This document shows positions 8,700 to 19,159 of a DNA stretch of 28,868 bases, piece by piece (positions within the stretch are counted from its first letter, which is position 1; the number at the start of each line of letters is the position of its first letter). The position numbers and the translations under genes were made by a program. Below the pieces are notes generated by a model. It did no database searches. It was not told where the DNA came from and saw only the letters and a list, made by a program, of their open reading frames with translations. This stretch comes from Ophiothrix spiculata (lineage: Eukaryota; Echinodermata; Ophiuroidea; Amphilepidida; Ophiotrichidae): NCBI GenBank assembly GCA_000969725.1, contig JXSR01S002555.1; one strand, given 5' to 3'.

Positions 8700-8730
8700 A
8701 GGTCAAAGGTCATACCAAGGTTAAAGGTCA
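8700..8730 (+). promoter_or_regulatory. Two DR1-type nuclear-receptor half-site pairs
   Basis: AGGTCAAAGGTCA at 8700-8712 is an exact direct repeat with one-base spacing, the consensus for RXR/HNF4/COUP-type receptors. AGGTTAAAGGTCA follows at 8718-8730 with one mismatch. Motif match only; no nearby promoter is evident, and such strings also occur within repeats. Confidence 0.25.
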
Positions 8731-8858
8731 AGTTGTAAGATAAACTGAAAATATCAAACCTGGGATATCATGGTTTTGAGAATCGGTGTTTTTGATGAAG
8801 TTCCTTGCTACTTTCCTACTTGTTTCCCAGGTACTTTCTGTCAGAATAGTGTGTCAAG

Positions 8859-9228
8859 TAAGGCCAAAAAAATAAATTGTTTGTTTGCCCTCCAGTGGAA
8901 AAATTAAAATTTTGGGTCAGTCGGTCGGATGATCTTTTTTTTTTTACTCTTCACATATATTTTAAAGAATGATGTCACTCCATGGATTTTATCGGGAATA
9001 CCAAGCAATGCAGGGCTTAATCAAATATTGTGGGTGATTTTTTAGAGGAAATATGCATTTTATGCTTCTAAATGTGACTTTATACTGCTAATTTTTACAT
9101 TTTTGATTGAAAATATTGATTTCATATTTTAAATGTTTGAAGAAAAAAACAAACAAGATACCCGACCCAAATTTTTGGCATTTTAGGGTCGGTCGCGGAG
9201 GGCAAACAAACGATTTTTTTAGGCCTAA
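8859..9228. mobile_element. MITE with TAGGCCTAAAAAAAT ends, copy 2
   Basis: Full-length second copy of the element at 4748-5124 in the same orientation. It starts TAAGGCCAAAAAAATAAA and ends GATTTTTTTAGGCCTAA. The shared interior includes the GTGGAAAA..TAAAATTTTGGGTCA and ACCCGACCCA blocks. The copies differ by scattered substitutions and small indels, so neither is recent. Confidence 0.8.
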
Positions 9229-9444
9229 TGGTGAGACAAATTACCCCAGCCTATGATTCATCAGGGCATATAGTGCTAAGATACTACAGAATGTAGCTTT
9301 GAACACTGCAAAATTCCAAATGATGTTTAGTGTAGTTTTTCCTAGAAAGAAACCAAAGAGGATGAGGGAAAGAAAATGGCTGCAAAAAAAGAAAGAAAAG
9401 AAGAAAACAGAAATGTTTCTTCTCTTCTTCCCATTATTGTGCAG

Positions 9445-9544
9445 GACTCACAGTAACCCTGGTCACATAGCCTTGCGGCGAGGTTACGATGTCTTTACGG
9501 CGTCATACATTGTACCGGGTAGAAATTCAGTGAACATCGACTAG
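9445..9544 (+). CDS. Candidate terminal coding exon, unrecognised protein
   Basis: A strong polypyrimidine tract and acceptor (TTCTCTTCTTCCCATTATTGTGCAG) precede a frame opening after one base. It reads THSNPGHIALRRGYDVFTAS, then YIVPGRNSVNID and TAG. It has higher G+C than its flanks and a balanced residue mix. A longer frame from 9299 runs through the tract but is Lys/Phe-rich and looks like intron. I do not recognise the family. A preceding exon ending in phase 1 is required and was not found. Confidence 0.35.
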
Positions 9545-10808
9545 ACATGTTCGTGCGGTGTCTTTGAGCCTGATTTGGTGAAACTCAGTAGAAGGGAAGG
9601 CAATTTTTAAAAAACTTTATGAGGGATAGGAAACAACACATCTTTATTACACTGACATGAGGCAATTGTATCATTTTGCAAGTAATGTTTCAAATATATC
9701 GCAAGGAAGACAAGGAATCAGGTTATTTTTCATAATTGTTGACAAATTTTTTAATGGAATTGACATTTTTCTACAGCTGGCACATGTCCTGCGTAATTGT
9801 TTGAGACTTAAATGCAAGAAGTAATTTCCCACCAAATCAACACCATGAATGAATCACTGAATTCTACAGACACGAAAGCAGGAACAACTGTAGTTTTCTA
9901 TTTTTAACCAAATCTGTGGTTGTTTAGTACTGTGGCCCAGTACCTTGACTAGCCTAAATTTCTCATTCCAGTTTTCACTCTTTTTCCAAAAGTCTATCAA
10001 AATATCAGTTTCATTTGTTGATTTCAGTTTTACTTCATTTAAAGACGATCGCGGTGTTAATTTTCACCAACAGATGGCAGCGTTACAGAATCAGTTGTTG
10101 GTCAGTGGCGCGAAGATTTTGACAAAATGTGTGTGTGGTATCTAAGCGTAAGATTTGCGCCTAATATGCAAAACGCAACGCGCGCACTAGTTTTTTATGC
10201 ATTGTCTTCCTGGTAAGCGCCGAAAATGGCGCGAAATAGTAACAAGTAGCTGCGAGTGCTCCCGAGCCAACGGGCCTTCAGTGATAAAACTTTTTACGTG
10301 CAATTTCCTATACCACAAAATGCTTATTTTTCAAATATTTGCTACCTGTAGAATTTTTAAATTTTTGCTGGTCAATTGTGACTGTCAAGTGCAGGGGATG
10401 TCAATTCAAGAAAAAAAGTATGTGTTCACCGATCAAGAAAAAATATGGGGTCACCGACTGTTTTCAAAAGATAACTAGAGATGAAATTAAATGGGGCAAA
10501 AACTAAAAAACAATTTTCATCGCCGGGGAATTAAATGTCGAAATTTGGTTTTATAACATCAAACAGATAAAAAAAGTTCATTACGTTAATTAACCTAACG
10601 CTCAAGTTTTCAGTTATTGTCAATTAAACAAAAAATGACGTCATCATATATGACATCATAGCGCGCTTGGATATTTTTTTTATTGCTGAATTTTGAAGTT
10701 TAGACTCATGTAGAATGTATACAAAGCGTTTTGGGCTTGGAGGAGATCCACGATTTGAGGAAGCTAAGCTTTGAGGTGATTAGGATGAAGAAGTAAATGC
10801 TACATAAT
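9545..10808. other. Non-coding stretch with a C+G-richer patch
   Basis: No credible exon. Bases 10040-10280 are richer in CpG than their surroundings, with CAACGCGCGC, GGCGCGAAA (E2F-like, 10228-10236) and CCAACAGATGGCAG (10067-10080). The last differs at one position from the 14-base CTCF core pattern. This could be an old repeat or a regulatory patch; neither can be proved here. Confidence 0.35.
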
Positions 10809-11565
10809 CTATAAACCTTGAAGTATGCAACAAGCAATCAAGACTCTGTTACGAGATCCATAGCATATCACTTGTATTCTACAACATTGTTAACTGGTGA
10901 TTTTTATTGTGTAAGAGACTAGTAATGATTGATTAGGATTGATTAAGACCAAATCACTGCATATTGATATTTTTTTACATGAATTGCTTCATGATTTTCG
11001 AATTATTTTAGGCAAATTTTGTTGCCATAATATGGACAAACATTGAGGATAAGTTCATTTGAATATTCAGCAAGATTTGGTATGTTGTTATGATTTGAGA
11101 AATACTGACTAATTTACTTCCCCGTATGGTCATATTGGTTTATTAGAGAATAAAATCTGCGGGGGCACCCATTACTCAAAATAATGTACGCCCAACCATT
11201 ATGAGACGATAGATGACAGGCAAAACAATAAATTGCCATCTTTTATTCTCATTCTTAGTCACAAATTTGAGTAATTTATAAACCAAAAAAAGATGTTAAT
11301 TATTGCCAAAAACTATAAACATTATCATTGGAAAAATGTACACCCCTATTCAAACATGAAATATTCCAAACCCAGTAAAGCTGTTCGCGCCGGATGTGCG
11401 TATACCTGCATCGTGCCGTAATTTTAAACGCGCGGCTCCACTGCGTTTCACGCTGAACGCACTGTCATCTATCGTCTCACAATGGATGGCCAAAATTGCA
11501 CTCAGTGACTAAGAAAGTGTGTTAATCGGCTGCTTTTTGCATACTTCAAGATTTACAGAGTATAG
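10809..11565. mobile_element. MITE with AACCTTGAAGTATGCAACAA ends, copy 2, interrupted
   Basis: The ends CTATAAACCTTGAAGTATGC and GCATACTTCAAGATTTACAG match the element at 7288-7673. The interior runs in the opposite orientation: GTAAGAGACTAGTAATGATT and TTACTTCCCCGTATGGTCAT are the reverse of bases in copy 1. After GGTTTAT at about 11142 the match breaks and resumes near 11515, so some 370 bp was inserted later. Confidence 0.75.
11196..11485. mobile_element. Nested MITE with CCATTATGAGACGATAGATG ends
   Basis: CCATTATGAGACGATAGATG, then ACAG, at the left is mirrored by CTGTCATCTATCGTCTCACA, then ATGG, at 11462-11485, giving 24-bp ends with one mismatch. It lies inside the insertion that splits the 10809-11565 element, so it arrived later. 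The interior includes a G+C-rich patch (CGCGCCGGATGTGCG) and a TTCTTAGTCAC motif mirrored just outside the right end. Confidence 0.7.
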
Positions 11566-11985
11566 AATTAATTTTGGCTGTCAGAAAAAGGAGAGTGATT
11601 TGATTTGTATAAAGTAATTTTTATTTTCCGATGAAAGATCACCACTTTTGATGTTTCAGTTTCAAATTTCAGTAAAATTGTTCGAACTGTTTTGATTTGG
11701 TAAGCAATTTTGTATTTCATTGTGCAAATCCATGGGCTAAAATCAGCATTTTGTCATTGATATTATCAAAATGGAAATGGACATTTCACATTAGTTTTGA
11801 GAAATATGTGACACCAAATTTCAAAATGTTTGAAAAAAAAAGGTTGATGCAAATTATCGAACCAAGCTCCTTTAATAAAACCCATGAATTTGTCGGTGTG
11901 TACTTCTGTCATTGTTGGGAGAATTGAAAATGTGCAATCCATCCCAAACTTTGAATGTCATGTCCATTGCATGCTGCATGGTATC
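11566..11985. other. Non-coding stretch, nothing recognised
   Basis: A+T-rich with one chance open frame of 76 codons and no splice or start context. Confidence 0.5.
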
Positions 11986-12428
11986 ATATGTGACCCGTCA
12001 TATCGAAAGGTACCTTAACACCGGCATAGAAAATTACGAGATACGGGCCATTGAAGCTGAGCATAGTCAAAAATCACATCCAAGGTCGAATTTCTAATTT
12101 CATTAGAAACGTTACCTTTGAAGTGTACTCTATCATATTAATCAGGCTCCAACATCCAAAACATAAGATTAATTTGTTAAAAAACAAGATACGAATCCTT
12201 TCTCCATTCAAGTTTTACCAGTACAGAAACTTGATTTTCTCAGAACTATAGTTTTCTGAATCAGCTTGATGCCTTTTACCAATTGGATGTAACTTTGCAA
12301 TCGAAAATGCAATAACTAAAAGCAAGGTGTCATTTTAAAGCTTAAAATATAATCTTTCAGATGAGACCAAAAAATCAATTTTCATTTTGGGACCCTAAAG
12401 GTACCTTTCGATATGACGGGTCACATAT
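11986..12428. mobile_element. MITE, TGTGACCCGTCATATCGAAA ends, TGTGAC family
   Basis: The left end ATATGTGACCCGTCATATCG, then AAAGGTACCTT, is repeated inverted and essentially exactly at the right end, AAGGTACCTTTCGATATGAC, then GGGTCACATAT. This gives ends of about 30 bp on a 443-bp element. The internal AAGGTGTCATTTTAAAGCTT begins at 12324, 104 bp from the right end as in the 6537 element. The near-perfect ends suggest it is among the younger copies. Confidence 0.85.
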
Positions 12429-13320
12429 TATGTAAGAGAGGATTGGAAGTTTTTTGTAGTTTAACAATGTCAGAATTTTTTTTAAATATGTTGATCTAAA
12501 TTCATTGGCAGATATTAAAAAAGGCCCCGGAAAAGTGCTAGTGAACCTCCCAAGAATAAAATGATTATATTTGAAAATAATAATTTTCTTCCAAATTTAA
12601 TCATTTTTGTTCAACTGTTTTATGTTGTCAATCAAGGCTAGGCTCCTTAACAAAGTGTATCTATATATTATGTTTGATACCATGGATACAATGTGCTGTA
12701 GACATTACTACTTCCTACGTTTATTGTAATCAAATCTGAGTTTTATTAAGCCAATCAATTTAATAGAATGCTCAACCCTAAGGGGAGCTGATCACATGCA
12801 TGTTACACTTTGTTACTGCTGTCATACTAGGTAAAGCCATGTTTAAAGGAGCCCTGTCCGATCAGGTCAGCATTTTTTCAAACTCTGAGATTTTGGTACC
12901 AAAATATTCCTCATACTTTTCTCATTGCCCATATGAAATTTTATGGCCGAAACATGTTGCGTTTTGGAGATGATAAAATAGGTTAACAGTGGCGGATCTA
13001 CATAAGGGCTTCACGTATTTCCGATTTGAATAGTTTTCCAAATTATGTGTTTCATATGAAATTTAGTAATAAGATCATATTGCAAACGGCCTTTTCAGAA
13101 AGAGCTGGAGCATAAACATTACAACCAAAAGATATTTTGAGGATTATGATTGTTGTATTAAAAATTTAACAAAAATGGCGATCCCTTGCTTCTGATTTCC
13201 CCATACTTGCCAAAGCCAAATTAGAGACAGGCCTATTATGCCCAATTGCACATACCACTCCACAAAGATACCAGGACTTTCACATGTAAAACCCAAATCA
13301 AACACAGTACACTTACATTT
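12429..13320. other. Non-coding stretch, nothing recognised
   Basis: No exon, RNA gene or clear inverted repeat was found. Chance frames only. Confidence 0.5.
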
Positions 13321-13383
13321 TAACTCTTTCACTCCAGAAAGCCGCTCACAGCAGCTCGCAAAAGCATGCATGATTGGCCAGAA
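13321..13383. repeat. Dispersed repeat with GCCGCTCACAGC core, copy 2
   Basis: Diverged counterpart of 883-944 with the same order of motifs: TAACTCTTTCACTCC, GCCGCTCACAGC, ATTGGCC. Confidence 0.55.
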
Positions 13384-13566
13384 GTTATTGCTGGCGTAAA
13401 AATATTTGTAAAAAAAACCTGAAAACAATCGAAACTTTGCCTGTAACTGCCTGATACAAAGAGGTAACTATAGCGCCATCATCAATTTTGGCAAAAAGAA
13501 TAGAGCCGGCGCCTTACAGCTAAATAAGTGAATACCTCTGGTGCTCTGAGCGACTTTCCGTCCAAA

Positions 13567-13692
13567 TAGCGATATTTCAGTCCGGTAGATTTCTATTCAT
13601 ACGTACGGTGATTCTTTTGTTCCCAATAGTTAAATAGACTATTGGGAACAAAAGGTATGAATAGAAACCTCCCGAACTGAAATATTGCTATC
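13567..13692. repeat. Long hairpin, ~58-bp imperfect arms
   Basis: ATAGCGATATTTCAGTCCGG..TTCTATTCATAC...TTTTGTTCCCAATAGT pairs with ACTATTGGGAACAAAAGGTATGAATAGAA..CGAACTGAAATATTGCTAT. The loop is only TAAATAG. A single foldback with no coding content. Confidence 0.75.
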
Positions 13693-13779
13693 AGAACGTT
13701 TTCTGAAAATTTTATTCCGGTGCTTATAGATAAATATCAGTTAAGTGACCCCAATGAAGGTAATTAGGGTGCATTTAAG

Positions 13780-13811
13780 CTGGGACTACAAATTAGTATT
13801 TGTAGTCCCAG
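13780..13811. repeat. Short hairpin, 13-bp perfect arms
   Basis: CTGGGACTACAAA and TTTGTAGTCCCAG surround a 6-base loop. The arms extend with TTAAG/CTTAA-like bases outside. It is too short for a transposon and has no U-run to suggest a terminator. Confidence 0.6.
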
Positions 13812-14366
13812 GTTTAAGTTGATAGTCATCACCAGGGAATTGGTGGTGCAATTTCTTTGGTGAGACAGTAACAAAAATTGTCTATAAAATTATGAGTTTG
13901 AACAGGGTGTTTCCCACAAAAGAGTTTACTTGTAGCAGTGTAATGCAAATGAGATATTTCTCTTATTTTCTGTTACAGAATATGAATACTGCTTATAAAA
14001 CACATCCTAACATGTTCGGACTTTGGCTAGTTTTACTGACCTTGCAAGGTTAAAAAAAAAAAAAAAAACTCCGTCTTGGGATCCTTTGTCCAAAACCCTA
14101 AGCACTATGGGTATTTTTTAGTCGAAAAGCTATGAGCTACAGGGATTTCTTTTAGGTCACTTGTTTTTAAATCTGAATTGTATTCATTTTTTTTTCTCTA
14201 GATGTAAAAGAAGCAAAATATCTCTTGAAAACCTAAATGCAGTAAAATGTACATTTTTGACCCTATGCGCACTGAAACATGAGACAAAGTTCTCTTTTGA
14301 CTTAACCGTTTGTAGCCTTTGGAAACATTAGGGTTAATGTACTCATTTGCTCTGTATGCAAGCAAA

Positions 14367-14800
14367 TCAGTTCGACGGAACTCACAATTCGGATACGTAT
14401 CAGAATTTAGATACCCACGTACATTTTGTATCCAAATTGTGATACCCGTATCAAGGATATGGAGAGGTATCCGAGGTACATGTAGAACATCTTTCTTGAA
14501 TCTATGATAAATCTATCTGTGAAAATGTCATTTCAATCTGTGTAATTCCAGCCGGAAAGCTTCGAAACATGTCCTGATAGCTCCTTATCATAGAAGGCAA
14601 AATAATTTAGCCAAAACTTTCTTAGAATTAAGATGACAAATGATGATAATGTTATTGACTTTTATACATACCGGTATGGTGCACGGCGACGCTGAATATT
14701 AATTTTAGCTGATATCCCGTTTCAGCTGTTTTTAATCCAAATTCGGATATGGGTATCAGAATTCGGATACTTATCCGAATTGTGAGTTCCGCCGAACTGA
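14367..14800. mobile_element. MITE with TCAGTTCGACGGAACTCACA ends
   Basis: TCAGTTCGACGGAACTCACA, then ATTCGGATA, is mirrored by TATCCGAATTGTGAGTTCCG, then CCGAACTGA, so the ends are about 29 bp with one or two mismatches. Inside, several variants of ATTCGGATA/TATCAGAATT repeat near each end. 434 bp, no protein. Confidence 0.8.
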
Positions 14801-14853
14801 AATGAATAAAGCGGACAAACTTGAGACCAAATTACAAAGTTGCTTCAAATGTC

Positions 14854-14859
14854 TTTATT
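14854..14859 (-). terminator. Possible polyadenylation signal for a minus-strand transcript
   Basis: On the minus strand this is AATAAA within AATCAATAAAGACATTTG. If the MTMR10/12-like 3' UTR ran this far it would be nearly 8 kb. Other AATAAA sites on the same strand are at 20961-20966 (inside a transposon-like element) and 17935-17940. None can be chosen without transcripts. Confidence 0.2.
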
Positions 14860-16239
14860 GATTAAAATAGACCTGTATACAAGCATATCTCAAGTTGCTA
14901 AATGATATTCCTTTCCCAACAATTTATACAAAGTTATCACCCAGTCAGATCTGGGTTAGAATATTATAAAGACTATGATACAGTAACTTATTTCACAAAA
15001 TAACTCTCAGATCATGATATATATGTGTATTTGAAAAAAAAATGTCTATATATAATCCAAGTAACCCCAGAATACAAAGGCTTTTTATCAATAATATAAT
15101 TCAAGAAATATACATATTTACATCTAATTCACATGTCTACATAATGATTTATATAAAATGGTGTTTAGAACAGTGCAAGATATTGGACCTTTGCAAGGAT
15201 TGGTTATTTTAGCAGGGAGAGCCTTGAATTGGCGTCCTTATGAATTAATCTAGGCAAGAGCGAGGATCATCAAAATTTGTAAGTGTATGTTCTTGGCTGT
15301 TGTTCAGCTACCTACCCATTGATAAACCAATTCTGATGGTAAAGCACCACATATTTCACAAATTGGATGGTTTTCACAAACATTTCCCAAAATTCACCAC
15401 AAATTGGTTGCTTTTCATCTGTGTAAATTATAAAAACAACAACTAATCACTGTAACAAATTAGACTCCCTCTTCAGATGACATGTCATGTTAGGAGTAAT
15501 TAATTACTTTCTTGATTCATATCAAAATACTTTGTTGCCAGCACCAGTGAGCAACATAGCCACTTTTGAGGACAGCATCATGGTGATGGATTGTTATCAG
15601 TCAGGTGCATTAACTGACTTTTTTGGGCAGATAGAAATACACCTTTGTAGATTACTCTAAGAACTCATATGTGATGTTGCAGATAGGCATTTATGGTTTA
15701 CTTTATACCAATAATAACAATTGTGCAATTAACAGTTACACAGCCAAAGTGAATACTGAAAGTACTTTAATTTCGGAAGTAATAAAATGTCTAAGTAGGG
15801 AAAAACACCTCTTGCAATGAATAGAGACATATCTTGACCAATAATTATATTTCAGAGTTGGTTAAGAAAGTACAAAAGTAGAAATATGGTTCAATGAATG
15901 CCTCAACATTGCACATGACATGTTCTTCCCTACCTCTTAATTCTTTAATAATTAATTATCACAATGGTTACCATTTTACCTCATCAACAAATTTCATATT
16001 AGAGGAAATCTGCCTTTGTAGTGCCAAATTCTGTCACATTTTCCATGCAAATAGTTATAATTTTAATTTAAAAATCTTTTTCATAATACATAAGCCAAAT
16101 ATATTATTGTGAATTTGTTGACGCCCATCAAAAGATTTTCTCCCATGTTTGGCAAGGTAAACCTAACCAATAGTCTAATTTGTAATCTTGACAATGTTAT
16201 ACCCAGATCAATGAGTGGGTCCCCAAGATTTGTACCAAA
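14860..16239. other. A+T-rich non-coding stretch
   Basis: No exon or repeat was recognised. It could be distal 3' UTR of the minus-strand MTMR gene or intergenic. Confidence 0.35.
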
Positions 16240-16465
16240 TGAACTCGAGCGTGGCCGAGCGGTTAGAGCACGGGTCTCGTAATACAGAGATTGTGGGTTC
16301 GAGCCCCGGGTCGGGCGGTTTTCGTCTCCTTGTTTCCTTGGGCAAGAAACTTAACTTTACTCTACTTGCTCCGTGGTCGGACAGTCACGTAAAGCCGTGG
16401 GTCCCATGTACAAATAGATTCCTTCATGGGGTATGCATGTTATGCAAGTACTTGTATGATTGATT
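16240..16465 (+). mobile_element. tRNA-derived SINE
   Basis: The head carries a tRNA-like A box (TGGCCGAGCGGTTAGAGCA) and B box (GGGTTCGAGCCCC). The anticodon stem has an eight-base loop, and the acceptor arms do not pair well, so it is not a working tRNA. It continues without a break into a body with GTTTCCTTGGGCAAGAAACT and a TACTTGCTC segment, a core shared by several tRNA-derived SINE families of marine animals (family recall, not searched). It ends in a short ATTGATTGA tail. Transcription would be by RNA polymerase III from the internal boxes. Confidence 0.8.
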
Positions 16466-16875
16466 GAACTCAAGTCAAATTTTCAAAGATTTAACAGCTT
16501 ACATTACATCCCTCTTTTGTCTACTTTCAAATATTCTCCCCCCCCCCCTGGTCCTTAGAATATTTGGATTCACACTGTTCTAAACATCATCAATATACAC
16601 ATATATGAAAACACTTCTACACGTTGATTGCACATTACAAGTCAAAAAAAGAAAGCAAAATAACAAATCATTAATCTATCATATTGTAAGGGTGCTCTCT
16701 GGTTGTATAACAAAATATACAGATTATTTAAACAAATCAAACTGATACCATAATTGGTTGGTGGTCATCCCTATTGTCCTTGAGATATTGTGTCCTTATT
16801 TCAATTCAGGTTGATGATAAAATGGGAGGCCCGACCAATGACAATTTGATGTATCCAATCCCTGATCTAATTACA
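16466..16875. other. Non-coding stretch, C-run
   Basis: Contains a run of ten C near 16540. No gene or element was recognised. Confidence 0.45.
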
Positions 16876-17048
16876 TATTCAAACACGCCACAGAGTTGTT
16901 CATCGCCAATCGACAACGATGCATCCATGCGTCCGTGTATTTATCACGCGAGGGTGGCTTTAGCCACCCGAGTGTGATAAAAATACGCTGACACATCGGA
17001 TGCCGAGTTGTTGATTGGTGATGAACAACTCTGTAGCGTGTTTGAATA
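16876..17048. repeat. Foldback element with CAGAGTTGTTCATC arms
   Basis: TATTCAAACACGC.ACAGAGTTGTTCATC.CCAATC.ACAAC is mirrored by GTTGTTGATTGG.GATGAACAACTCTGT.GCGTGTTTGAATA. Near the centre is a perfect GGGTGGCTTTAGCCACCC hairpin. Almost the whole 173 bp can fold on itself. Confidence 0.75.
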
Positions 17049-17079
17049 CCTTTCAACAACGAAAATCTTCCTGAAAATA

Positions 17080-17517
17080 AAGACTCCCAAAAAAGTATCG
17101 CCTCATCTCGAAAAAATGGCTTGTGTGCAAATATGGAAGTAGCAAACATAATTTCAAGACTTTTGTGTACAAACGCTGGAATTACAGCTTTCATTTGACA
17201 CGCTATTTCTGACAATTGACTGAGAAACATTTAAGTTATGAACTTTTTTAACCCTCAAAGTCAATTTGAAAAAGTTGCAAATTTCATTTTTCGCACTGTA
17301 CAAACCAGTAACACAAGACTATGAATCGATATGAGGTAAGCGAGCTTGACCACTGAATCGCACATTTTTTCTAAAGCATACCTCATGATCTGTAAGCATC
17401 GTCCATCAACTTGCAGTGACGGCGCAAAAGGGGAGGGGGAATGGGGAATTTCCCCCGTCATAAGCCTTGCGCACGAGGCATTTTTTTGAGATGAGGCGAT
17501 ACTTTTTTGGGAGTCTT
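17080..17517. mobile_element. MITE with AAGACTCCCAAAAAAGTATC ends
   Basis: AAGACTCCCAAAAAAGTATC, then GCCTCATCTCGAAAAAATG, is repeated inverted at the right end with only one or two mismatches over more than 40 bp. The 438-bp element lies only 31 bp from the foldback at 16876-17048. It encodes no protein. Confidence 0.85.
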
Positions 17518-18690
17518 AATATGATTTAAAGGTGCAATTCATGATTTTGATGTGACAAAAACCTTGCATGTTTTCTAGCTAAATAAGAAGAACAGTACAT
17601 AATAAATATAAACTGAAAATTTCACTTGATTCCGACCATTCGTTTCCAAGTTACAAGCTTTTCAGCATTTTGAAAACTCACTAGTTTTATACTAAATACA
17701 GATTTTTATCTTCCTTAACAGTAGTTTTATATATGGATAAAGCTCAAGGAAAATTTATAACTGTTTTTTTTTTGTAGCATAGATTTCATACATAAAAAGA
17801 GAAACAAATATGGGGCCTTATATAAAAGACTTTATATGTGGTGTGGGTAAATAGTTGGTGCAACAATGAAATCTAAAAAATCCAATCATAGTTGGGTGTT
17901 TTTATAAAGTTTGTGTATTTACATTTTATTTTTAAACTTGCATAGATAATTTTCAATTCTAATTTTGTTAGCAGCCTTCTGACTTTATACCCTTTAACCA
18001 AGTTTCTAGCCATTTAGAAATCTATTTAGCTACAAAATGATGTCCATATCCTAATTTTCTAAATTTCAAATGGATATTTCTTTCCTTGAACTTTGTGAAT
18101 TATAAAAAACTGGCAACTATTTTCATATGTATTTTTTGAAACTATTAATAATCAAAAATAAAAGACCATTCCAATGAATGATAGCAATTCTGTATACAAT
18201 AATAATAATAAATAATTTGTTAATAAATCTTAGAGTTATAAGAAACATAAATTCAGTCATTTCTCTTAATTTTGACAGCTCTGGATGCGAATGTGTTTTT
18301 AGATCATTATTGGTTTCTGTTCTATCAAATAAATACTCAAATTTCACCTCTAATATACTAAGAAGATACTACTGGATTGCAAAATACACATTTCCTAAAA
18401 TTTTCATAAAATGTCAAATTTACTTGACTTATATATCTAAACCGAATTTTTGAGAGCCTGACCTATTTGATACTGTAATAACGTGCTACACCTCATTGAT
18501 AATTAACAATAAACGTTAGCAAATGTTAAGACTAGAATTTGTATGTAATAGTTTCTGGTAGGCTACATTTGTTAGAAAAACATGACAAACATTTTTGAGT
18601 TTTTCTCCCTAATTATTCTTGCTAGAGAAATGTGCATGTATTTGAACTTTTTAAAAGCCTATAGATTTATATCTACTTCTGTGACGTCAT
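17518..18690. other. A+T-rich non-coding stretch
   Basis: Nothing recognised except a possible minus-strand AATAAA at 17935-17940. Confidence 0.45.
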
Positions 18691-18765
18691 CTGGCTAAGA
18701 TAGTTCAGATGGTAGAGAGTCTGATAAATAAACAAGAGGTCCCATGTTAAAATCTAGTGCAAGGC
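18691..18765 (+). repeat. Degenerate tRNA-like sequence, probable SINE head
   Basis: GGCTAAGATAGTTCAGATGG, then TAGAGAGTCTGA, resembles a tRNA D-arm and A box. GGTCCCATGTTAAAATCTAG, 30-40 bases on, resembles a decayed B box. The T-loop TTC is lost, so it cannot be a working tRNA. It differs from the SINE at 16240. Confidence 0.35.
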
Positions 18766-19044
18766 TTGAAGTGTTTTTCAAGTCATGGGTCCCCGGCCAA
18801 AAAAAACAATAAACATTTGCAGAATTCCATGAGTTTCCATTATAGAAAAATTATTTCATCGAAGAGTTTCTATAATGAAGCAATTAATGCAAGACAGTAA
18901 CTAAATGCGAATTGGTCAAAGACCACGTACATATTTTACGATCTCCTATAAAGATTTTGAAATGAATGATCTATTGATGGTTGATTTAAATAATCAAAAT
19001 ATAAATAATTCTATTTAATATACCAATCTTGGAATAATTCCATT

Positions 19045-19159
19045 GCACACTTCAATATCTGAGCAGACTTACAATCCATAGTTTTCTAAACATAAACCCG
19101 TAAAAATAATAAAACAAACATAAAAGCTACTGTTCTAAATACTCAACTAAAATTGAAAT
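19045..19159 (+). repeat. 115-bp exact direct duplication, copy 1
   Basis: Identical base for base to 20326-20440. The match begins at GCACACTTCAATATCTGAGC and ends at AAAATTGAAAT; flanks differ at once on both sides. No coding content. Confidence 0.9.

Noticed and set aside
9299-9444. N-terminal part of the 81-codon frame before the 9445 exon
   Set aside because: Lys/Arg- and Phe-rich low-complexity reading of an A-rich stretch and a polypyrimidine tract, as expected for intron sequence before an acceptor.
13780-13811. Hairpin as a transcription terminator
   Set aside because: No run of T follows, and intrinsic terminators are not expected in a metazoan nuclear genome.
16243-16320. Functional tRNA gene
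   Set aside because: The boxes are good but the anticodon loop has eight bases, the acceptor arms mismatch, and the sequence continues into a SINE body.
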